From Hymenopus coronatus (lineage: Eukaryota; Arthropoda; Insecta; Mantodea; Hymenopodidae), in the NCBI GenBank assembly GCA_030762935.1, contig CM060888.1:119671468-119735467 (forward strand): a DNA stretch of 64,000 nt. Reading direction: 5' to 3'. The notes under the pieces are model-generated. The model did no database searches and was not told where the DNA came from. It saw only the letters and a list, made by a program, of their open reading frames with translations. Below, piece by piece: positions 43,235-54,754 of the stretch; positions within the stretch are counted from its first letter, which is position 1; each line of letters starts with the position of its first letter. Both the position numbers and the translations under genes were made by a program.

Positions 43235-44105
43235 TTCTTAACTTAGTACATAGGTAGAGAAGGTATTGCATATCACCCGAAAAGTCGATACCATATTTCA
43301 CCGGAAATATAAGTTTCAGGTTCTCCTGTACACATTTTTTTCAGAAAAAGCTCCATATGCGTGTGCATGTGTGCACGCGCACGCTTGGGCATCGCGTGTG
43401 TGTCCGCGAGTCTGTAAACACGATAACTCAAAAAGTCTGTCAAATACCAAACTTTGTATTTATGTTTAATATCTTCCAAGAATTCGATACGAAGATTTTG
43501 AGGAAAATTCTCCTATCCCCATTCTATCCTTTACTTTAGAAAAAAATTCAAATGTTTGATTTTCTCAAAATATCTCAAACTATTTTGATTAAGATGCGCA
43601 TATTAAAGATATTTGCATGACAAAATGTATATCTTGAATTTTCTGGGAATAACCTCTGAAGAGCTCTCCATTCTGGGTGACTTTTGCATAACTGGTAAAC
43701 CCTAAGAGATTTACTATACAAAAAATTTAGATCTCGTTAAAACATACAATTTGTGTAATGTACATTTTTTTCGTGGGGTTGACAATCTGCGAAATATTCG
43801 TTATTGTTTTCAATTTTAAAATATCTAGTTAAACTTTGCTCATACGGGAATTTGTCAACCACGGCCGTGCAAAGAAATGAATTTCAATCACATAGCAACC
43901 AGCACTTAAAAAGATTTGATCATCACTTTTGATGGTTTCCCTTAGTTCCCTTTTAATTACAAGGAAACAAGTAATACCACCATTTCGGCTAATGGTTATC
44001 TCTATTAGCATGAAGTAGACAGAAGAATGAGTTTTTAACTTTTAGCTTTTGCAGAGATTTAGAAAAGTCATGTGAATGAAACACGTCAGATTTGTTCTAC
44101 TTAGG
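43235..44105 (-). repeat. RptA complete unit, minus orientation
   Basis: Runs from the terminal hairpin (ACATAGGTAGAGAAGGTATT) to the complement of the family start (AACACGTCAGATTTGTTC). The (GT)/(GC) tract lies at 43359-43405. Confidence 0.85.
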
Positions 44106-44269
44106 ATCTTAAGTCAAGTTGGCATAATTGATTTCTTATACAAGCATAATAGTTTCTAATAGTTCCAGTGTTGTATACCTGCTTAGTCCAGTTAGCAGCT
44201 GAAGTTATTGAAAGCTGTATTAGAGTTTAAATGTTCAACACAATTTAAAATGAGAAATTATTTTTCTTG

Positions 44270-44735
44270 TTGGGCACGTATTTCGGCAAGGCCATAAATA
44301 CAGAGATTTAGTGCATAAGACATTTGCTGGAAAATTCCCAGAAACAGCTGTGTCTCGTCGTAATGCAACTCGTGGGCTTATTGAGAAGTTTCGAGAGAGT
44401 TTCAATGTTAATTCAAAGGAACTGCAAGATCACCCTAATTAAACGAAGAGAAGTTGTTGGACATGGCAGACTGCTGCCGAGCTCATCGAAATCAGTGCTC
44501 AAGTTGGCACAAGAAAAAGGTTTCGGTCTTGCAACTGCGCATAAAGCGCTTAGTGAACTGAAATAGTTCCCGTATAAAATAACAATAGAAGAATTTAAAT
44601 ATATGGATCATTAAAAACTAATCCGTTATTGTGAATGGTTTAGATCTTTCATTGAAAGGAATAGCATTGGCAATCTTCTATACAGAAAAGATCTGGTTCC
44701 AATGCTCTGTTTATGTCAAAGCATGATTTTCTTAT
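44270..44735 (+). pseudogene. mariner/IS630-superfamily transposase N-terminal relic
   Basis: Translation through three frames gives FPETAVSRRNATRGLIEKFRE, a helix-turn-helix part, then SSKSVLKLAQEKGFGLATAH, KALSELK and FPYKIT. RYCEWFRSFIERNSIGNLL follows. This is the order seen in insect 'HTH plus DDE_3' transposases, where FPYKIT and RYCxWF precede the first catalytic Asp. The DDE core is lost: a SINE-A copy begins at about 44740, just after SKHDFL. Confidence 0.6.
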
Positions 44736-44739
44736 TATT

Positions 44740-44970
44740 ATTATTATTTAATTTTCATTTCTTTAAATACATATCGTTTAACATCTTTACACGATGAATG
44801 AAATCCGTGTACTGAAATGATGAGCCCGGGTCTATGCAGCTCAATGTTATTCGATATTCTCTTCTCAGGATAAGGGAACCCCAAAAAAATCCTTATTCGG
44901 CTAACCCACCCTAACCGATCTCGGAACTTCTGAATGTCAACAGACACACTATCCGTGCGCTACAGAGGTT
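44740..44970 (-). mobile_element. SINE-A copy, diverged, minus strand
   Basis: CACGATGAATGAAATC, CTTCTCAGGATAAGGGAACC and CCTTATTCGGCTAACCCACC match SINE-A body blocks in order. The (TTA)n at 44732-44748 takes the place of the tail. Confidence 0.7.
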
Positions 44971-45149
44971 GTCAACAATCATTGTCAACGTAGAATTCCC
45001 ATGCTGCATTGTCAGAAAATTGGAATATCCAGATAGCACCTTATTGGCTATTTATTGCTTGAAGAACACCGAGTCCTGGCTTGAAGACCCAACCGATCAT
45101 TTGAGATACACAGAGATGGCGATGAATGGCGCGTGAAACCAGGTATCCA

Positions 45150-45410
45150 TGGGAATGCTCATTCCTGGGAGCATGCATCCCTTCCATCTGTCCGGTACCG
45201 CCAAACGCTACGAACTCTAGAATCACACCTGAAAAATCATAAGAAAACGAATGCAAGGGAAATGCCGAAAGGAAACCGCCTTAGATGAGAACCCATCCTA
45301 GAGAAAATCACGATAAAGCCAAGGTCAAAGTGGAATTGAACTCGCAATCACCCCGAATGTGGGCACCAATATCCAAATTGCTCGGTGTGGTCATGATTAG
45401 AGAACGCAGA
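45150..45410 (-). mobile_element. tRNA-like SINE, minus strand
   Basis: The complement near 45310-45350 reads GTGATTGCGAGTTCAATTCC, a T-loop and B-box. Downstream is a body with GGTTCTCATCTAAGGC. Boundaries are uncertain. Confidence 0.45.
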
Positions 45411-45624
45411 CGGAGCAACAGCGTTACAGCGATTGACGTCTTCAGAGAAATGAGCGGGGTCTATACACTCAGTATCCGTTCACGATTATTTCCGTTTTGT
45501 CTCCTCTGCTTAAAAACCGATTCGGAGAGCACGAGTTGCTTGTGTCTACAGTTAAATGTGCAGTTAATTTCAGTTTTCACGTCCTCAAATGTACACCCTA
45601 ATTATGACTATGCTTGTTTTGGAT

Positions 45625-45872
45625 TCATACTTCAAGACATGTATTACCAGTGAAATCTTGATATCGCATTTTTGGGTGAAACACAATACCATCCCTACCT
45701 ACTATTTGCATTGTACATATATGCTTGAGAAAGTAAAACTGTAATAAAACCATTTCTGAAAATGTTTATCTCGATTTACCACGAAGTAGGTAGAGAATAA
45801 GATTTTGTAAAAATAGTTTGCTGCAGAATAGATAAAGTCGTGTGCTAATAATACATCAGATTTTTTCATTGT
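45625..45872. repeat. RptA mosaic: plus 3' end joined to minus 5' end
   Basis: Positions 45630-45740 are a plus-oriented 3' end (TTACCAGTGAAATCTTGATA to TTGAGAAAGTAAAAC). Positions 45741-45872 are a minus-oriented 5' end, closing with ATACATCAGATTTTTTCATT. Confidence 0.75.
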
Positions 45873-46920
45873 TCTAATTAACGAGATTATCTGATTTAAG
45901 AGATGACATATCTAAAGAAGCAGAAACAAATAAGGTGCAAGAAGTCGACTACACAACTGCGGCCTCTAGCAGGAAATTACTATGCAAATGGAACATGAAG
46001 GCGCACACCGAAGCATGTGTAAGACCTGAAAAAATAAGCATCCCATAATATTTAAATAAATTAAAATAATAACTCAATCTATATTTAAATATAATTCTTC
46101 CTAAACATTATCCCAATAATCTTACTAGAATGGATAGTACTTTCATAATAAATAGTAAATAGATAAAATAAGCAGTTAAAAATATTCAATTTATTAATTC
46201 TCCCCAAAAATTACAAATTCTATTAATCCTAATATTCTATAAATTATTATTCATCTTTTCTCTACAGATAACCATTACGAGGTGAACAAGATGTTGAAGT
46301 GGAATTAAACAGCAACACATAGAGAAAAGAAAATGTTGAATAGCCAATGAGCATAGTTTCCTTACTATCGCCAATGGCCCAATATTTGCGAAGAATATAA
46401 CGATCCGTTTTGTTAATATTTCCTAAAGGGAATAGCAGTTTCATAAATAAGAAAGCTGCAAACCAAGGCCTTAATAGAGTCCTCATAATTGGGAAAGTTT
46501 TAGGTAAATATCTGATGAAATAGTCAACACTAAATTAAAGCAGGTAAGCAGACAGTCATAATCTGGGATGGGAAGCATTAAGTGAAACGGTTGAACTTGC
46601 AAACTCACATGAAATATGCCAGCAGTAGAAGACACAAATACAACCTCTTTGACTTAATAGACAAACATTACATATGGCTGAGAAAACAAAAATAAAGTAA
46701 ACCAGAATATCGTACCAGACAGTCAAAATGGATGAACCTGAAGTATGTAGAACAGCAGTAATTAAATGTGGAACAATCATTGTGGATAACATTTTGTAAG
46801 AAAGGGGCTGAAACAGCCCACCACGTAATAAGATCCTATGAAGCCTTGACTCACAGAAGATAAACTACTTTTCCACAACACTTGAAGATTTAAATATAGA
46901 TGGAACAGTTATAATATATA
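45873..46920. other. unassigned A+T-rich sequence
   Basis: No recognised features. Confidence 0.4.
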
Positions 46921-46928
46921 TGTATGTA

Positions 46929-46971
<43 letters not shown>
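46921..46971 (+). repeat. (GT)n microsatellite
   Basis: TATG repeats, then about 36 bases of GT. Confidence 0.95.
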
Positions 46972-46974
<3 letters not shown>

Positions 46975-47349
46975 GAGCAGGAAGTAAGTACCAGAGTAAT
47001 CGTGTTAACCGCAAGAAGTATAGATGATGTCAGACGCCTTTGTGGCCGACACTTTCCAACAGCCGGTTCCATTTATTGGCTGCATAAAAACCAGCCGAGA
47101 ACTGTCACACTATGCCTATAAATAAGAATTGCATATTTTAATCGACAGAATTGCATCGTTCGTGGCTGAATTTAGATGGAAAAAGCAGCACAAATGGCAA
47201 ACCCCATTGCTATAGACTGCAGTCTACCAAGCTCAAATTTACGACAAAATTGTTAGCGTTTATTTTTTTGACGAGATAAATCACCGCTTTATATGCAGTG
47301 AAAGAAATAATTTCATCATTCTGTTTTAAGATATTTCACATATACAGAA

Positions 47350-47445
47350 TTAGATTAAATTGAGATTCGTAGTTCAAATCCCGGCTATGGCTTTGAATTT
47401 TTCAGTCTGACTCTGCCTATCCAACTCCTGTCCTACATACGACTT
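47350..47445 (+). mobile_element. fragment of the tRNA-like family seen at 5.6 kb
   Basis: CAAATCCCGGCTATGGCTTT, then GAATTTTTCAGTCTGACTCT and GCCTATCCAACTCCTGTCCT, match 5655-5712 and the complement of 5405-5440. Confidence 0.65.
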
Positions 47446-47469
47446 GTGAGAAGGAGCAATTAAATCATT

Positions 47470-47735
47470 ACTAAATTGAGATATATTTATGGGCACTCTC
47501 TTAGCATCACATTCTACAGTGGGCGTGAAAGACAGCATATTTTGCTCAGAGGTCTTTTTATCAGACTTGAGGTTCTTTTAGATGCCGTAAATTTACGACA
47601 CGGAAACAACAGCTTTACTTCCCTTCCGAAGGAAGCCATACTAAGATGTTTACGTACATTGCCTTCGGCCAGGTTTCAACCGGCGACCTTCAGAACCAGA
47701 GGGTGGCATGTTACCCCTAGACGGCACACTTATTC
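47470..47735 (-). mobile_element. SINE-B copy, minus strand
   Basis: The complement has an A-box-like TAGGGGTAACATG and a B-box-like GGTTGAAACCTGG. It continues with GGAAGTAAAGCTGTTG and AAAAGAACCTCAAGTCTGAT, the SINE-B body shared with 57.2 kb and with the LINE-fused fragment at 17.76 kb. Confidence 0.65.
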
Positions 47736-48335
47736 AGAAACATTTTATAATATTGTTCTGCATTTACAGGCGTTTACACTAAAAATACCAGGCGTTTTGC
47801 TCTTGATGCAAAATAACGGCTTTCAGAAACGCTGAGTAAGTTTTAAGCTGGAACTGTTAAAGGGTAACAAAGAAATTTAAAAGTATTCTATTCAAGATTT
47901 CAGGGTATGCAGAATAATGTAAAACGAGGAAAGCGTTGCTGACGCGACTGCTCCTACGTCAGATGAGTAGAGCATAGCTTTTCAAAACATAAGAACTGTC
48001 TGCGAACTAATCGCATACGAAATATGTCCTGTGTGAATTCGAAAATAAATTGTGTATTGTAAATCTCACTATGCCTAGCCAACTTATTTCTGTGCATTAA
48101 CACCTTAATTAAGTAATGAAGTAACTTTATTGCACAATTCCAATAGGTCATAACCCTAATCCACCTGCTTTTGAAGCAGGGTGTTATGCCTTCAACTGTT
48201 CCATCGTAATTGATTATAGGGGACACTGCAAGATCCCTTCAGCTACTATCTCTCCCCTCTCCACCTACCTTCACTGCATTCCTAGCTTGATGCTTTACCT
48301 TTCTGCCTGGTTATGGGTTGTATTCCTGGATACAA
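47736..48335. other. unassigned sequence
   Basis: No recognised features. Confidence 0.4.
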
Positions 48336-48339
48336 TACA

Positions 48340-48341
48340 AA

Positions 48342-48372
<31 letters not shown>

Positions 48373-48535
48373 TACCATGGCGCCATAGGCCTTGCGAGCC
48401 TAGAGCTACAACCCGACTGCTAGGCTCACGCCCACTTGCACTCGACAGAGGTGCACGATTATCCAACCAATACGGAGAGGTGATGTGGCCAGCATCTCGC
48501 ATCCCCCAGCCGGAATGTTAACTATCATAGTGGCG
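48340..48535 (-). repeat. G+C-rich interspersed repeat with (TAA)n at one end
   Basis: A (TAA)n run at 48345-48374 abuts a G+C-rich block (48375-48520). The block reads on the minus strand toward the (TTA)n, like a retroposon with a microsatellite tail. No Pol III boxes were recognised. Confidence 0.4.
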
Positions 48536-49020
48536 ATTGTTGCCTATCACAGCTCCTCATTTTCCTCAATATATAGACCAATGTAAATATAGATTGTAAA
48601 TGTAGACTTAGAACAATTTGTACCCCGTGGCTGGAAATCAAAGCACCACACCCAGCCCATTGTATCATGGCACAAGACATGCAACATACTAATACTGGTA
48701 TAAAAATTATATAGATAGAACAATAAGCCTAAGTATTGGCTGAAATGCGTCCGGAGTGAACGGCGGAAAACTCCATTGGAGGCAAGGACATTTTCAGAAT
48801 GCTTATGTCAAAATGTATTTTGCTATATCCATGTGCATTTCAATGGCATACTTAAATTAAGATCGATCTATAAATAGCACTGTTTGACACGTGTTAATAA
48901 TAAAAATCAACCTCCAAGACAGGCTGGGTAGGCCTGTTTCGGCTCTGAATGGATTTTCCAAGCATCTATGTGGTCATCCAACATCTCTAGAACCACAGGT
49001 TTGTATTGCAAATCCTATTT
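48536..49020. other. unassigned sequence
   Basis: No recognised features. Confidence 0.4.
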
Positions 49021-49029
49021 TGTTAATCT

Positions 49030-49265
49030 CGAGATACATTTCCATTTCATTTTACATTTCTTGATATAATTTAAATTAAACATTTTAAATTCTTGTTCTC
49101 TTATTGTTTTAATTTGTTATTTAAGACTACATGCCAGCTAAGTACATCAGAAATTTCATATTGGTCGTTTCAATTATTCTTTTATCATTCCTATTTATGA
49201 TCCAGGTCTCTGCTCCATTAGATAATGGCAAAATCCTCTACCAGGAGGACAACAGATTCAGTTTT
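49030..49265 (-). pseudogene. non-LTR reverse transcriptase C-terminal fragment, minus strand
   Basis: The minus strand gives ILPLSNGAETWIINRNDKRI, a version of the 'GxExWTL' block after the RT palm, followed by IIETTNMKFLMYLAGM. This resembles 'IEAxxMKFLRxLxGV' in many insect retrotransposon relics. The fragment is short and carries stops. Confidence 0.55.
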
Positions 49266-49339
49266 GAGGTCTCTTTTCTAGAAGATTGCCGATAGGCTAT
49301 GAAAATTCCTTCTACCCTTCTATTGCACTAAACTCATTA

Positions 49340-51030
49340 TTGGGAATGCAGCTTCCACAAAGACTACCGAAACTTTCTTTCACCAAATTTACTGTTCAAG
49401 ACTTCACCAATAACCCGGTAAATATATCTATTGAAGCGCTTCCGTTTTCAAGACGATAGACCTTGCATGAAAACAAGGTAGACTGCTTATCCCGGCAGTT
49501 TCTCGGCTAGCTCATTGCAGTGTTCTCGGACATCGAGCGATACGGTCATCACATCCCTACGTCAATGTTTCAAGTGGTTATAAGTTGATCATAGGTTAAA
49601 CACTCGCTTTAAGTCTCATTCCACAAATACTCCTATTCGCAAAAATAAAGCTCCACTATTAACTTTTATTTTAATACATTAAGAATATTTGGGTAATGTT
49701 TGCAGTCCTCTCTTTTGGTGTAAAGATTCAAAATTCCGTTTCTGCGTTCAGCACCAGGAGATCACTCGGAGAACCTCCTAGCTTTTCAATTTCTGGAAGA
49801 TAGTATTTACTAATGGTACAAACAGGTTTCAAAGTAGAGATTTTGAGGCCACGTTCTGGCCCATCGGTCCACTCTTATCTGCTGGAACCCTATACACAAG
49901 GAGTGTGATGCAGATCAGGGTTGTACCTTTCTTCGACGATGTCAGATGCAGTACGACAGCGAGCGGTAAGTGCTGGACTAATGGCGTCGGAGCAGGCGAA
50001 CGCCAATGGACAAGTGTGAGGAGCAGCCACGAGCAGTGCTCATCAAGCAGCAGTAGCATGGACATGTAGTGGCGTGGAGGCTTGTGTAGTACAATGTGTC
50101 AACGTGTTTGCTGATTGCCTGAAATCTTTATTTGTAATGCTTATGTAAAATATATTTGTCGCTATATTGCATTCACAGTACTTCAGTTGTCATTTACTAT
50201 TCAAGAGAGAAATTGTACCAAATTTGTGGTTAGAATGTTTTGTTATATTTATTACATATTTCAATGAATTAAACTTAATTATGATATTTAATTATTTTAT
50301 TTATACTAAAAATAATCTAGTTCTAGATTACTCAAATTTCAGTACAAAATAATGTTTAATGAATTAGAATTTATATTACTTTTGTTAATACACGAAAACA
50401 CATTAGTTACGTGTTGATTCGGTGGAGCACGGGGGGGGGGAAGGTGTGGTTAAGCCTCATGTAAGTAAAGTTGCCGTACTATGATTATGTTTATTTAGCG
50501 CTTATATTAATCTTGTGTTGCGTTATTATCCATATTGTAGTATTACAATGCATTTTTCTTCGGATAAAAGAAATTCCATTGGCATAAACAAATTAAGCAA
50601 TTTAATGTTTTCAACAAGGTAACAAACTCTGGCTGCGCTATTGCTTTATTAACCCAACGCAATCATGCACAACTGCAAAGGCCGCCACCGTTCAGTGGAA
50701 GATTTGTGTTCGAAAGTTACTCCCAGTGCTCTTGGAAGTAGGTCTACTGAGAAAAGAAAAATACTGCTTGGCAGATAGTCTGCCAATCGCTGCAGTACAT
50801 CGCCAAAATTAAGCTTTTGAGGAAACTAATGGCGAATTGTGCGAAGAGTTTTAGTTCTGCAAAAAGTTATTAGAGGGAGAAAACCTACTACATTTATCTT
50901 GAACTGTTCTTAAGCTTAAATGTGCTTTTATACCAAAAGGCATCATGGACTAAAACTAAATGATAAATATGTACAAACCAATTATTAGGGTTCAATGTTC
51001 AAAAGAAAAAGAAGTACTATAAATAGTACT
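49340..51030. other. unassigned sequence
   Basis: No supported gene. A G-run of 10 lies at about 50431-50440. The stretch just before 51040 may be more decayed RT sequence. Confidence 0.4.
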
Positions 51031-51039
51031 TTGAAGCAG

Positions 51040-51690
51040 GTGGACTGAAAGTTGATGCGAGTAAAATTGAATACTAGCAATAGGTGGAAATAGACGAAAT
51101 ATCAAACTACCCCAAGGAATAATTAAATCAGTGAAAGTATTTAAATATATCGGATCAGTTCTTGGTGCGTCTGGAAACTGTAAAATGGATGTAGATTACA
51201 GAATATTCAGGGTATAGGAGCAGTAAAAATATTTAATTGAGTATTATGGAGCAGGACGATACGTAATATAAAGTATGTTGTTATATAGGACAGAAGACTG
51301 GAGTTTACTGGAAGATCAGATAAACAAAAAACATGGAGTTGAAATGGATGGAATAAGGAAGGGTGCTACAGTGTTCGGTTGAGAAGAGAAGGAACGAAGA
51401 TATTAGAAGAATAATGGATGTCAAAGAACCAGTGATTGAAAGAATTGAGAACCGATCACTCCAGTGGTATGGTCAATAAGGATGGATGAGAAGAGGTGGC
51501 CAAACCTTCTGCTACAGTGGTCTCCAGCAAGCAGAAGGAAGCCTAGAACATCTTGGAAGTCTGAAATATGGATGAGCGGGAATTGATTGAACGAGATGGA
51601 ATGATAGATATAGATGGAGATAGAGAACCGGAATAAACAGTAACCGTTTGAAAGTGGAGACACCCTCAAAAGTGAAGTAAACAAGATTAC
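51040..51690 (+). pseudogene. non-LTR reverse transcriptase C-terminal relic
   Basis: Across frames: VFKYIGSVLGASGNCKMDVD ('FKYLGSxLxxxG' block), MLLYRTEDWSLLEDQINK ('LLYGxExWxL'), RNEDIRRIMDVKE and PVIERIENRSLQWYGQ. Then come RWPNLLLQWSPASRRK and PRTSWKSEIWMSGN, the standard ending in which a Trp-Tyr-Gly motif precedes 'GRRKRGRPxKxW'. This order fits RTE-like or related insect elements. The N-terminal RT and endonuclease are absent, as expected of a 5'-truncated insertion. The many stops make it old. Confidence 0.65.
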
Positions 51691-51821
51691 TGTAATATAA
51701 TGTAATATAGCATTTAGAATTACTATTTAAACTCTGAACATCTATACTATTCCGCTCTGTGTATGAATATGAAGAAGTTGTCACATTTTACATTTGGTTG
51801 AAATCGTAAACAAATGAAAAG

Positions 51822-51898
51822 TTTTGTTCAAACCTGGACATATATTTCCAACGTGGAGCGAGCACGTGTTGGAAATAGATGTCCTGGTTTGAACAAAA
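51822..51898. repeat. 31-bp-arm perfect-type hairpin
   Basis: The left arm 51822-51852 (TTTTGTTCAAACCTGGACAT...) and right arm 51868-51898 are inverted copies matching at 29 of 31 positions, with a 15-nt loop that is itself partly palindromic around CACGTG. See findings. Confidence 0.9.
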
Positions 51899-51899
51899 T

Positions 51900-52680
51900 T
51901 GGTAGCTTCACTGTATGTAATGGCTTTTTTAACATTTTAAAAAAATGAAAAGTTGTTTATAAAATAATCTCTTAAACTTTTAAATGTTTTCATATTAATT
52001 CCTAAACTATCTGAAATACATTTTTTCGTCCGCTATAAAACCACTTCTAATACAAAAAGAACGCGTATGAAAGTAATGCTATGAGTACATTTAAAATAAT
52101 ATTGGTTTTTAAAAGCAAAATTACGCAAATTAAATGTCGTTAGCATACCAAGTTCCCTAATGTAATCTCAAACATGCACAAGCAAAAATCGGCGAAGTAA
52201 ATTTTATGGAAAGTATATTTTATTGAATAATTATCACAAATAACGTATCTTAAAGATTCAAATTATAATTAATGGCAGACAAAAGAATAACTAAAGATGA
52301 ATTGATTATGTGAGTTAGGAGCAGTGAGACGCAGGGGCCTCCAGTAACTTGAGCACAGCAGCATATGTATGCCATAGAAAATCTTTTGTGCTTACAACAT
52401 GGCCCCTGGGAAGAAGAAATAAAGGAAAGACGCGAAGGGCGATAACATCCAGACCAAGATGTATGTTAGCAAGAAGGGGTTCCAAACGATTTCAATCCTC
52501 TTCCTCTACATTCCAGGATCAGGCTTTAGGCTGTTTCATCCTCACTCCTTCATTCCCAATTCTTCCTTAGACAACCCACATCTCTTCTAGGTGTATAGAT
52601 ATATATGATCATACATATTCTATATCCAACTATTCTCCTTATGTTCCTTCCAGTTGTTCCAATAAAGCACCAATCCTGAC
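51900..52680. other. unassigned sequence
   Basis: No recognised gene. A short frame near 52349-52570 has no family signature. Confidence 0.4.
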
Positions 52681-52929
52681 CCTGACTATCCCCGGCTGTC
52701 GCCAACAACCTGGGGATCCCGGGTGTTGACGAGACGCTTCCAAAAAGGAAGGGGGCCTCAGCAGCACCGCCAAACGCCGGGGAGAAATATTCTCATAGCG
52801 TTAACCCCACCGTCCTACCGCAACATACCGACTGCCGTCGACTGGGCCTACAACCCTGAAACGCATGAGGTGAAACAGAAAATGCAAATGGTGGGAACAA
52901 AAAATGGAGAGCAGGAAATTTGTGAAAGA

Positions 52930-53085
52930 ATGTGAACCACCACAGCATTCACCTACAGACCCGGGGAAATCGAGAAACCGCTAAAGAATCCCATAGATAT
53001 GTGGCCGGCCCGACAGGAATCGAAACTGGGACTTTCCGAATGCGAGCTTTAGTCGTTACCGCGGAGCCGTTTTCCTCGATCATGT
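52930..53085 (-). mobile_element. tRNA-like SINE, minus strand
   Basis: The complement near 53015-53080 reads CGCGGTAACGACTAAAGC (A-box-like) and then GTTTCGATTCCTGTCGGG (B-box-like). Its body contains CTCGATTTCCCCGGGTCTG, like other SINEs here. The G+C-rich block at 52690-52925 may be a related or separate repeat. Confidence 0.55.
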
Positions 53086-53089
53086 GAGT

Positions 53090-53640
53090 AATAATAGTTA
53101 AATTATCACTTAATCGCATAATCATACTCAAGCGCCACTCGCCTAAACACAGAAACTACAGTTATAAGCTACATTAATGATTATGATCATAAAATATAGC
53201 GGTGCTAGTCTAGAGATACTCGACAAAATTGTGCGCATGGTCTTCAGAAACCAATAATCCATTACCTATGCTGTACCGCAACATTAAGTATTCAATAAAA
53301 AGAAAAGCAATCCATCAGATAGTCAAGACCATGTCGTCGTTACTTTCAAGGGATAGATGCAAGATCTTTTCAGTAGGGTGTGAAACTTGTGTTTCGTCTC
53401 CATGTTCTGACCTTTCGACTTTGCACCATCCATCATAATAACTGTCAGAAAATCTATCCAAATGTGTATTAAAGACAGCCAACAGCAGCCTCAGAAGACA
53501 GCCCTTGGGTGCACTTTGGTATAATGTTGTATTAAGTAGCCACCTCCTTGAATTTCAAACGCTGTGTGGAATTTGATTTCTACACCATGTTTACTATAAC
53601 GGTTAATTATTAATGTGCTTATTGAATCTCCCCATCTCTG
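53090..53640. other. unassigned sequence
   Basis: No recognised features. Confidence 0.4.
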
Positions 53641-53644
53641 CAGC

Positions 53645-53800
53645 TGTTAAGTTTTCGAAGAGGCCCAGACGGTAAAGCAATTGTCTTCTGTGCAAGAGAT
53701 TCTAGGCTCGTTTCCCTTGGTAGAGGGTGGGAATTTTTCTCTAGCAAAGATTATTCCAAACCCTTTCTAGAATGTGGAAGTAAGAATGAGTGTGAATGTG
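53645..53800 (+). mobile_element. possible tRNA-like SINE
   Basis: AGACGGTAAAGCAATTGTCT and TAGGCTCGTTTCCC sit at A-box/B-box spacing. The body GGGTGGGAATTTTTCTCTAG follows. Weak. Confidence 0.35.
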
Positions 53801-54494
53801 TGCGTGTAAATTTAAAGATAGTAACCGAAAGATACAAGCAGAAATGAGTGAACACCATTGGCATCAACAATATTCTAAAGGCAAAGCCTAGATGTTAAAG
53901 ATGGCATATAAGTGGAACAAAAAAGAATGTCGAAGAATTATAAAACCACTCATTTGAAAACTATTATTCGTCCGTAACTGAACACTAACCTCTCTGCTCA
54001 ATACATTCTGTTCTTTGGAAACTATCGTTGAGAGACTAAGGCAGACAGAGAGAGAGAAAGAAACTTAGAAGCCGAAGTTCTGTGGCCATAAATGAACACA
54101 TCATTTCATCAACGCCATTGAGAATAGTGTGACAGTTATATACTGAGCTTATCAAATAGATGGTGATAACCAATTGGCCGGATGAAGATGAGGAATGCCC
54201 TCCTTCCGACGTAAACTCCATAAGAAATCAGGACGCAAAGAGATAATTCTAGAAGCTTCTACAAACTCTGTGATATAAGCACAGTTGCGAGCGAGTCAGG
54301 CAGTGGTTTACGATTGTGTTTCTGATGCCGCAGAAAGTGCTGGAAGCTCAGCTCGTTCTACGAGTGAGGTTGAACAGTTGTGTTATACAGTGAGTGCTGC
54401 TACATAAAATGATTATAGGGATCTCTTGTCTGAGGCCCCAGCGAGGAAACGGAAGTGTCGTTTTGCGCCGCCACGTCGCAATAAAAAGTGAAAG
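53801..54494. other. unassigned sequence
   Basis: A short frame ending SEAPARKRKCRFAPPRRNKK before a TGA near 54490 could be the basic tail of a decayed protein. Nothing upstream confirms it. Confidence 0.3.
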
Positions 54495-54499
54495 GACAT

Positions 54500-54745
54500 T
54501 ATTTTTTTTTAGCTAACGTCCTTTAACCTAGTTGGTCATATCGGACGATGAATGAAATTGGTGAAATGATGCTCAAATGATATCGGGGTCCATGAAGCTT
54601 AAAGTTACTCGACATTCGTCTTCTCATGATAAGGGAAAACCCCGAAAAAACCTTATCCGAGTAACTCACCCTAAGCGAGATTCGAACTCATGACCTTTAG
54701 AATGCGAGGCAGACACGCTACCACCACACTACCCATGCGGGCTAG
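54500..54745 (-). mobile_element. SINE-A copy, minus strand
   Basis: The T-run at 54501-54510 is the tail complement. The body matches the 59.3-kb copy closely. The head at about 54675-54740 has GAGTTCGAATCTC and GTGGTAGCGTGTCTGCC on the complement. A weak 6-bp duplication, GACATT (54495-54500 and 54750-54755), may flank it. Confidence 0.8.
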
Positions 54746-54754
54746 AAGTGACAT

